This document shows, in pieces, positions 42,280-46,422 of a DNA stretch of 46,422 bases. The translations under genes and the position numbers were made by a program. This DNA comes from Bryobacterales bacterium (lineage in GTDB: Bacteria; Acidobacteriota; Terriglobia; Bryobacterales; Bryobacteraceae). Below the pieces are notes generated by a model, which was not told the origin of the DNA, made no database searches, and saw nothing but the letters and a program-made list of their open reading frames with translations. The DNA lies in contig PLRS01000052.1 of NCBI GenBank assembly GCA_003164035.1, forward strand, positions 24,968-71,389, written 5' to 3'. Each line of letters opens with the position of its first letter. Position 1 is the first letter of the stretch.

Positions 42280-42368
42280 GAGGATCTGGCGGCGCGATAG
42301 TGGGGCGGAATTTCGTCGAGCGTCGGGATACTGGCTTCTACCTTGCGGGAGGCCGTGTTCCGCTTGCG
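42280..42368 (+). repeat. Direct repeat flanking the RelE-type module, copy 2
   Basis: Second copy of the junction at 41442-41555. It lacks the roughly 25-bp spacer, so the G of the duplicated TAG stop is now the first base of the downstream antitoxin's GTG start. Weaker similarity to the 3' part of the unknown gene may extend upstream to about 42215 (for example CCGCGCA ... ATCGG and GTTAC ... CCGG in the same order), but that part is much diverged. Confidence 0.85.
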
Positions 42369-42611
42369 AGGCTGATCCGGGAGTACCAGCACGGAGAGTC
42401 GGCGGAGACGATCCGATCGCACTACCCGACGCTGAGTCAGGAGCAGGTTAACGGCGCGATTGCATTCTACCTGGATCATAAGGATGAAGTCGAGAACGAC
42501 ATAGCCGAGCGCGAGCGCCTGGAAGATGAATATAGCGAGGCGCATCCGGCGCCTCCCGAAATCAAACGGACGTTCGAGCGCATGCGCCAGCAAACGTCTC
42601 GGTTAAGCTGA
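42300..42611 (+). CDS. DUF433-family antitoxin
   Basis: A 103-residue protein. FVERRDTGFYLAGGRVPLAR, LIREYQHGESAETI and RSHYPTLSQEQVNGAIAFYL form the DUF433 winged-helix-like domain, which binds DNA and pairs with PIN-like toxins. The C-terminal half is charged (KDEVENDIAERERLEDEYSE) and would wrap the toxin. The start is inferred at the GTG at 42300, the position equivalent to the ATG of the truncated copy at 41487; the frame is open upstream but the residues there are unlike the family. Four bases separate it from the toxin gene. It lacks an obvious ribosome site after the rearrangement. Confidence 0.82.
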   Translation: MGRNFVERRDTGFYLAGGRVPLARLIREYQHGESAETIRSHYPTLSQEQVNGAIAFYLDHKDEVENDIAERERLEDEYSEAHPAPPEIKRTFERMRQQTSRLS

Positions 42612-42615
42612 CCGA

Positions 42616-43122
42616 ATGATCCGCTTCCTGGCGGACGCCGACCTCAACCAAGCCATCGTGAGCGGTTGTCTGCGTTGGGAACCCGCAATGGACTTCCTTT
42701 CCGCCAATGAGGCCAACCTCGAAGGCCTCCCGGATCCAGAAGTGCTGGCCTTCGCAGCGCTCGATCACCGGGTTCTCGTAACCTCCGATTTCAGGACAAT
42801 GCCGAAGCACTTCGGCGAGTTTATCGAGACGCGCGCGGATTGCCCCGGCGTTTTCCTGGTGAAACAGCGTGCGGTATTGGCGGATGTGATCGACACGCTT
42901 CAACTGATCTGGGCGGCGTCCATTCCACATGGAAAGTGCCTGCGCAAAGACCCGCGGGGACAGGGCAACTCTCGAACATGTTGGAGCGCTCCGACGGGTT
43001 GGCCGATTTCGCCACTACCGAGCCCCAACCTGTTGGTCGGGCTGAACGTGCTGCGTTTCGGACACAATCCAAAACGCATTCGGATACTGGAACGAAACGC
43101 TCTGCCACGGTTTACCTGCTGA
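42616..43122 (+). CDS. DUF5615 PIN-like toxin with aberrant C-terminus
   Basis: A 168-residue predicted protein. Residues 1-102 fit the DUF5615 (Mut7-C/PIN-like) nuclease toxin: MIRFLADADLNQAIVSGC (acidic site), FLSANEANLEGLPDPEVLAF, HRVLVTSDFRTMPKHFGEF and GVFLVKQ...VIDTLQLIWAAS. The family usually ends about 15 residues later. Here the frame continues for 66 unrelated residues from about 42922, and the last 108 bp run antisense through the end of the TonB-like gene. This suggests that the natural end was lost by recombination or frameshift. The acidic catalytic residues remain, so activity cannot be excluded. Confidence 0.75.
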   Translation: MIRFLADADLNQAIVSGCLRWEPAMDFLSANEANLEGLPDPEVLAFAALDHRVLVTSDFRTMPKHFGEFIETRADCPGVFLVKQRAVLADVIDTLQLIWAASIPHGKCLRKDPRGQGNSRTCWSAPTGWPISPLPSPNLLVGLNVLRFGHNPKRIRILERNALPRFTC

Positions 43123-43497
43123 GGCGCCTTGAAGCCTGAAGTGGAAGACGAGCTTGACGATCTTCCCGGCACAGTCAGGGCGAAACTTACCCTCGTTAAT
43201 CGCCTTCCAAACGGGCGGTGCAAATAAGCTGCTCGCCCGTGTGAACTTCGATTCAGCTTCCGTGCCCGAGTCCTTCGGCAATCCTTCCGGCGATATGAGG
43301 ACGGACGCCGTGACGGTCGCTTCTATTCGAGCCTGTGTCGCCAATGCGGGATAGCGAGGAATCTCCAGCCGCTCGACGCAGGCCATGTTGGAATCGGCTT
43401 GCGACGGCACCGAGTCGGTGGCTTGTGCACTTGCTATAGCAGCCAGGAAGGCGGCGGCGATCACCGTGGCGACGACGGCGTGGACAGCGATCTTCAT
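43015..43497 (-). CDS. Exported TonB C-terminal-domain-like protein
   Basis: A 160-residue protein. The start at 43497 gives a signal peptide or anchor (MKIAVHAVVATVIAAAFLAA). After it comes a TonB-like fold: CVERLEIPRYPALATQARIE, VTASVLISPEGLPKDSG, VWKAINEGKFRPDCAGKIV and KLVFHFRLQG. The tail is YPNAFWIVSETQHV. There is no proline-rich spacer, so it is a short energy-transducer-like domain of the kind Acidobacteriota scatter on secreted proteins. The longer frame to 43602 adds charged residues that would bury the signal, and TATCAT lies 9 nt before the chosen ATG. Its 3' end overlaps the PIN-like toxin frame tail to tail. Confidence 0.72.
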   Translation of the reverse strand: MKIAVHAVVATVIAAAFLAAIASAQATDSVPSQADSNMACVERLEIPRYPALATQARIEATVTASVLISPEGLPKDSGTEAESKFTRASSLFAPPVWKAINEGKFRPDCAGKIVKLVFHFRLQGASAGKPWQSVSFQYPNAFWIVSETQHVQPDQQVGAR

Positions 43498-43567
43498 CCG
43501 TCGCCGATGATAACGCCGCATTTCACCTTCGAGAGCCGCAATAGCCTCAGTCGTCTCCAAGTTCCTC

Positions 43568-43587
43568 AAAAAGCTCCCTCGGGGAGC
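43568..43587 (-). terminator. Rho-independent terminator after the dsbA-like gene
   Basis: On the minus strand a perfect stem GCTCCC/GGGAGC (loop CGA, 43573-43587) is followed directly by TTTTT (43568-43572), about 36 bp after the stop of the DsbA-like gene. It ends the homoserine dehydrogenase operon. Confidence 0.75.
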
Positions 43588-43622
43588 CGGGTCGAAGCCC
43601 ATTATCCGAGCGCCGTGTTCCC

Positions 43623-44369
43623 TTACTTCGTCTCCAGCACCTTCAATCGCCGTTCGAATTCGATGAGCGGCTGTGCGCCCACCATCAGCTCGCCATCCAC
43701 GCCTTCGGGCGTGCTTTTGCCGATTACGAAAGCGGGCGTGCCGTCGGCGCCGATGCGCATGGCCTCCATCAGGTCGCCGTCGATGGCGTCTTTATACTTC
43801 TTGCTTTCCACGCAGGTGCGGAACTGGGACACATCCATTTTCAAACCCTTGGCGTCGGCCACCAGGCTATCGAGGTCGAGCTTATCGGGGTGCGCGCCCA
43901 TCTCGTCGCGGAGGGTCCAGAACTGGTGCTGGTCGGCGGCGCAGCGGGCCGCCTCGGCCGCGCGGTGGGCGTTGGGATGGATGGAATCGAGCGGCAGGTC
44001 GCGGCTGTAAAAGCGCACCTTGCCGGTATCGATGTATTCCTTTTTGAGATCGCCGAATACGGTCATGTGGAAGCGTTGGCAGAAGGGGCACTGGTAATCG
44101 GTGAACTCGACGATGGTCAGCGGAGCGGCTTTGGAGCCGAGCATTTCGGCGCCTTCCAAGTTGATTTTCGCGTGGGCCGGCCCGGCCGGTGCCTTGGCCT
44201 GAGCCTGCGCCTGCCGCTCCAGCAACTGGCGGATCTGCCGCAGTTCGGTGAGGATTTCATCCGCCTGATTGCGGGTGATGCCCGGCTCCGGGGAGGCCGG
44301 CGGCACTTGGGCCGCCAGGGCGAACGGCAAAGCCAGCGCGAGCGCGCCATAAACCATTCTGCGCATCAT
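43623..44369 (-). CDS. Secreted DsbA/thioredoxin-like disulfide oxidoreductase
   Basis: A 248-residue exported protein. Signal peptide (MMRRMVYGALALALPFALAA), then a Gln/Ala-rich helical linker (about 30-65) and a DsbA-type thioredoxin fold from LTIVEFTDYQCPFCQRFH, with the redox pair C94 and C97 (CPFC). An inserted helical part with two more Cys (AARCAADQHQFW, FRTCVESKKY) and the cis-Pro loop ADGTPAFVIG complete it. It resembles the DsbA/BdbD group that oxidises or isomerises periplasmic disulfides. It begins two bases after the methyltransferase coding part ends, in one operon, and a terminator follows. Confidence 0.88.
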   Translation of the reverse strand: MMRRMVYGALALALPFALAAQVPPASPEPGITRNQADEILTELRQIRQLLERQAQAQAKAPAGPAHAKINLEGAEMLGSKAAPLTIVEFTDYQCPFCQRFHMTVFGDLKKEYIDTGKVRFYSRDLPLDSIHPNAHRAAEAARCAADQHQFWTLRDEMGAHPDKLDLDSLVADAKGLKMDVSQFRTCVESKKYKDAIDGDLMEAMRIGADGTPAFVIGKSTPEGVDGELMVGAQPLIEFERRLKVLETK

Positions 44370-44370
44370 C

Positions 44371-45042
44371 TCAGTTTTTCTCCAGAACCAACATGTACTG
44401 CACGTCGCGGCTCAACTCTTTCTCCGCGACCAGGTGAAAGTGGTTGGCCTCGATTTCCTTGATGGCGTCCAGCAGGTCTAGGCGGATGTGGGTCATGGCC
44501 CGTCCTTCCGGCATGGCTGTCGGCCTTTTGTAATACTCCACGACCACCAGTTTGCCGCCATCTTTCAACGATTTGTGAATGGCCGCCAACATCTTCTCGG
44601 GGTAATCGAAATGGTGGTAGACGTCGAGCGCCAGCACCATATCCATCTGGCCCTGAGGCAGGTTGGGATCGGTTTCCGTGCCTTTGACGAAGGTGACGTT
44701 CCGCAGGTCGGCTTCGGAGGCCTTTTGTTTGGCCGCGGCCAGAAAGTCGTCGAAAATGTCCTCGGCGACGACTCTTCCGTCCGCCCCGACGCGCTTGCTC
44801 AAGAACGGCAGCATGTAGCCGACACCGGTTCCCACGTCCGCCACGGTCATACCGGGCTGCAGGCCCATATCGCGGACCAGGACGCCCGGCTTCTGCATCT
44901 CGTCGCGCTGAGGATCGCCCAGGGCGGCAGCCATATTCTTGCGGCCCTGTTCGGTCTGATAGTTGCTATTGGCCTGCTGAGCCACCTGGGCCGGCAGCAG
45001 ACCGGTCATCAAAACAACGGCGGACAGTGCGCGAATGTTCAT
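44371..45042 (-). CDS. Exported class I SAM-dependent methyltransferase-like protein
   Basis: A 223-residue protein with an apparent signal peptide (MNIRALSAVVLMTGLLPAQVA). The body is a Rossmann methyltransferase: motif I VADVGTGVGYMLPFLSKRVG, acidic end of strand 2 VVAEDIFDD, strand 4 MDMVLALDVYHHFDYPEKML and LKDGGKLVVVEYYKR, close to the ubiquinone/menaquinone (UbiE-like) group. SAM is not known to be present outside the cytoplasm, so either the protein stays membrane-anchored inside or it has another role. Start and homoserine dehydrogenase stop overlap by four bases (ATGA). Confidence 0.85.
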   Translation of the reverse strand: MNIRALSAVVLMTGLLPAQVAQQANSNYQTEQGRKNMAAALGDPQRDEMQKPGVLVRDMGLQPGMTVADVGTGVGYMLPFLSKRVGADGRVVAEDIFDDFLAAAKQKASEADLRNVTFVKGTETDPNLPQGQMDMVLALDVYHHFDYPEKMLAAIHKSLKDGGKLVVVEYYKRPTAMPEGRAMTHIRLDLLDAIKEIEANHFHLVAEKELSRDVQYMLVLEKN

Positions 45043-46343
45043 AGTGCCGTCTCCATGGGCAGCGCCAGGGGCGCCTCCTTCAGAAAATCGAGCCGCGCCA
45101 TCTCTTCGACGGCCTCGCGAATGGATTGTTCCGAGGTCGGCTCCGCGGTGATGACGAAGGGCAGATCGTGCTTGGTGTCGCAGGGTTCCTGCAACACCGC
45201 TTCCAGGCTGATGTTCTTGCCGCTCAGGATGCCGGCCAGCCGGGCGATGATGCCGGGCCGGTCCTCCACGCGGAAGCGAAGGAAATAGGCGCGCTTCTGC
45301 AAGGTGATGGATACGGGCTTGTTTTCGGCCAATTGCTGGTGGGCGAAGGGAGACACGCGCTCGGGGCTGCCGTTGCGGATCTCGCGCGCCACCCGCATCA
45401 GGTCGCTCACCACGGCCACGCCGGTGGGCAACGGGCCAGCGCCGCGGCCGTAGTAGAAGGTATCGGCGCCGTACTTACCGCGCACCCAAACCGCGTTATA
45501 AGCGCCCTGCACGCTGGCCAGAATGGTGTCGCTGGGGATGAGCGCGGGGCGGACGAAAAGGAACAGCCCTTCCGGCGTTTGGCGCGCGCCGCAGATAAGG
45601 CGGATGGTGTGGCCCAACTGGCGGGCATAGCGGAAATCGATGGGCGAAATCCGCCGGATGCCTTCCATGAATACGTCCGAGGGCGCGATCTTTTCGCCGA
45701 ACGCCAGGGCGGAAAGCAGAACCAGCTTGGAGCGGGCGTCGTAGCCGTCGATATCGGCGCTGGGATCGGCCTCGGCGTAGCCCTTGGCCTGCGCCTCCCG
45801 CAGCACTTCGTCGAGCGGCGCGTCGCGCTTTTCCATTTCGGTCAGAATGTAGTTGCAGGTGCCGTTGAGAATGCCGTAGAAGGTGGTGACGCGGTCGCCG
45901 GAGATGCCCTCGCGCAGCACGGTGTGAATGGGAATGCCGCCGCAGACACTGGCCTCCATGGCGAGGTTGATGCCGGCCTTGATGGCGCGTTCCCAGATTT
46001 CCGGCCCGCAAGAGGCCATCAGCTCTTTATTGGCCGTGACCACGGATTTGCGGTTGGCGATGGCGGCGTCGATGATTTCGGCCGCGACCCCGGTGCCGCC
46101 AACCAGTTCGGCGACAATGTCGACCTCCGGATGCTCGACGACTTCCCGCCAGTCGGCGGTTTTCAGCACCGCGCCGCAGCCGGCGGGCAGCTTCTTTGCG
46201 GCGACCGAGCGGCTGCACACGGCCGTGACCCGCAGCCGAAAGCCCAGCTTGTCCGCGATCTGGTCCCCGTTTTCGGCAAGAATGGCCAGGGTTCCGGAGC
46301 CAACGTTGCCCAGGCCCACGATGCCGATTCGAACTTCCTGCAT
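45039..46343 (-). CDS. hom: Homoserine dehydrogenase with ACT domain
   Basis: Reduces aspartate semialdehyde to homoserine, on the path to threonine and methionine. At 434 residues it has the NAD(P)-binding start IGIVGLGNVGSGTLAIL (5-21), VVTANKELMA, the family motif GILNGTCNYILTEM, the catalytic stretch AEADPSADIDGYDARSKLVL (read as DPSADIDGYDA and SKLVLLSALAFGE), and a C-terminal ACT domain from YFLRFRVEDRPGIIARLAGI for allosteric control by threonine. It is the first gene of a three-gene operon. TATCAT lies 8 nt before the ATG with no good ribosome site, a possible leaderless arrangement. Confidence 0.96.
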   Translation of the reverse strand: MQEVRIGIVGLGNVGSGTLAILAENGDQIADKLGFRLRVTAVCSRSVAAKKLPAGCGAVLKTADWREVVEHPEVDIVAELVGGTGVAAEIIDAAIANRKSVVTANKELMASCGPEIWERAIKAGINLAMEASVCGGIPIHTVLREGISGDRVTTFYGILNGTCNYILTEMEKRDAPLDEVLREAQAKGYAEADPSADIDGYDARSKLVLLSALAFGEKIAPSDVFMEGIRRISPIDFRYARQLGHTIRLICGARQTPEGLFLFVRPALIPSDTILASVQGAYNAVWVRGKYGADTFYYGRGAGPLPTGVAVVSDLMRVAREIRNGSPERVSPFAHQQLAENKPVSITLQKRAYFLRFRVEDRPGIIARLAGILSGKNISLEAVLQEPCDTKHDLPFVITAEPTSEQSIREAVEEMARLDFLKEAPLALPMETAL

Positions 46344-46360
46344 ATCTCTAGATGATACCG

Positions 46361-46400
46361 TGGCGCAAGTTTCTTGCCTGACGTGCCGAGACTCCGAACT
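46361..46400 (+). repeat. Interspersed hairpin repeat, copy 2 (family C)
   Basis: Gapless partner of 1853-1892, with TGGCGCA and GCCGAGA plus TCCGAACT conserved and a hairpin GCAAG/CTTGC (loop TTT) in between. Just beyond, TGCCGAG at 46384-46390 could pair with CTCGGCA near 46411-46417. It lies upstream of hom in the remaining 79 bp of the window, where nothing else is evident. Confidence 0.5.
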
Positions 46401-46422
46401 CCTGATGTCACCTCGGCATTTT

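Noticed and set aside
42616-42920. Treating the DUF5615 gene as a plain pseudogene
   Set aside because: The N-terminal 102 residues are uninterrupted and keep the acidic residues. Only the C-terminus is odd, so it is kept as a CDS with a warning.
1-46422. CRISPR array or phage/defence system
   Set aside because: No regularly spaced identical repeats, Cas, capsid, terminase or restriction genes were seen. The interspersed repeats are irregularly placed and palindromic.

Overview
The window looks like chromosome of an Acidobacteriota bacterium of the Solibacter/Bryobacter type. The evidence is high G+C, a VWFA-related acidobacterial-domain protein, two Oar-like TonB-dependent receptors with N-terminal carboxypeptidase-regulatory domains, many secreted proteins of no clear family, and short interspersed palindromic repeats between genes. 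This is inferred from family content; no rRNA or marker phylogeny is available here. I see no phage, plasmid, integrase cassette, complete insertion sequence or CRISPR array. The XerC here is the housekeeping type.

Layout. 1-1.8 kb: the end of an RND efflux permease and its OprM-like outer-membrane lipoprotein. 1.85-5 kb: a repeat-rich gap, a small secreted protein, a Tat-exported TIM-barrel sugar isomerase-like protein, and a tagaturonate epimerase-like enzyme with a good promoter. 5.1-11.1 kb: secreted VWFA protein, TonB receptor, and a phosphodiesterase coupled to the receptor by a 1-bp overlap. 11.2-21.1 kb: mostly housekeeping genes (map, uvrB, a GH27 alpha-galactosidase, hemQ with a conserved-looking unknown, trmFO-xerC-MATE).

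21.2-31.3 kb: a dense minus-strand signalling island of seven proteins. It has two histidine kinases (one CHASE/PAS membrane-bound, one soluble hybrid), a REC-Hpt protein, stand-alone receivers, and a receiver fused to a CpaE/TadZ-like MinD-family ATPase. There is no DNA-binding or cyclic-dinucleotide output domain. A second TonB receptor lies 81 bp upstream. 34.5-40.1 kb: two large secreted alkaline-phosphatase-superfamily enzymes with a lipocalin-like protein between them. Counting the one at 9.8 kb, three secreted phosphoesterases sit beside two TonB receptors, which suggests scavenging of organic phosphate or phosphodiesters (inference).

40.1-43.5 kb: a strong terminator, tRNA-Gly(TCC), a DUF350 protein, two unknowns, and a compact toxin-antitoxin island. 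A RelE-type pair sits between two copies of a junction sequence. The first copy leaves a 27-codon stump of a DUF433 antitoxin; the second carries the intact DUF433 antitoxin and its DUF5615 PIN-like toxin, whose C-terminus appears to have been replaced by read-through antisense to a TonB-like gene. This rearranged island and the output-less phosphorelay island are the most interesting parts. 43.5-46.3 kb: a minus-strand operon of homoserine dehydrogenase, an exported methyltransferase and a DsbA-like thiol oxidoreductase, ending at a clear terminator.

Several genes (uvrB, hemQ and the unknown at 40.67 kb) have a TANNNT hexamer 6-7 nt before the start codon and no Shine-Dalgarno, the pattern expected of leaderless transcripts. 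No gap between genes exceeds about 300 bp; the larger ones hold the repeats and hairpins listed.
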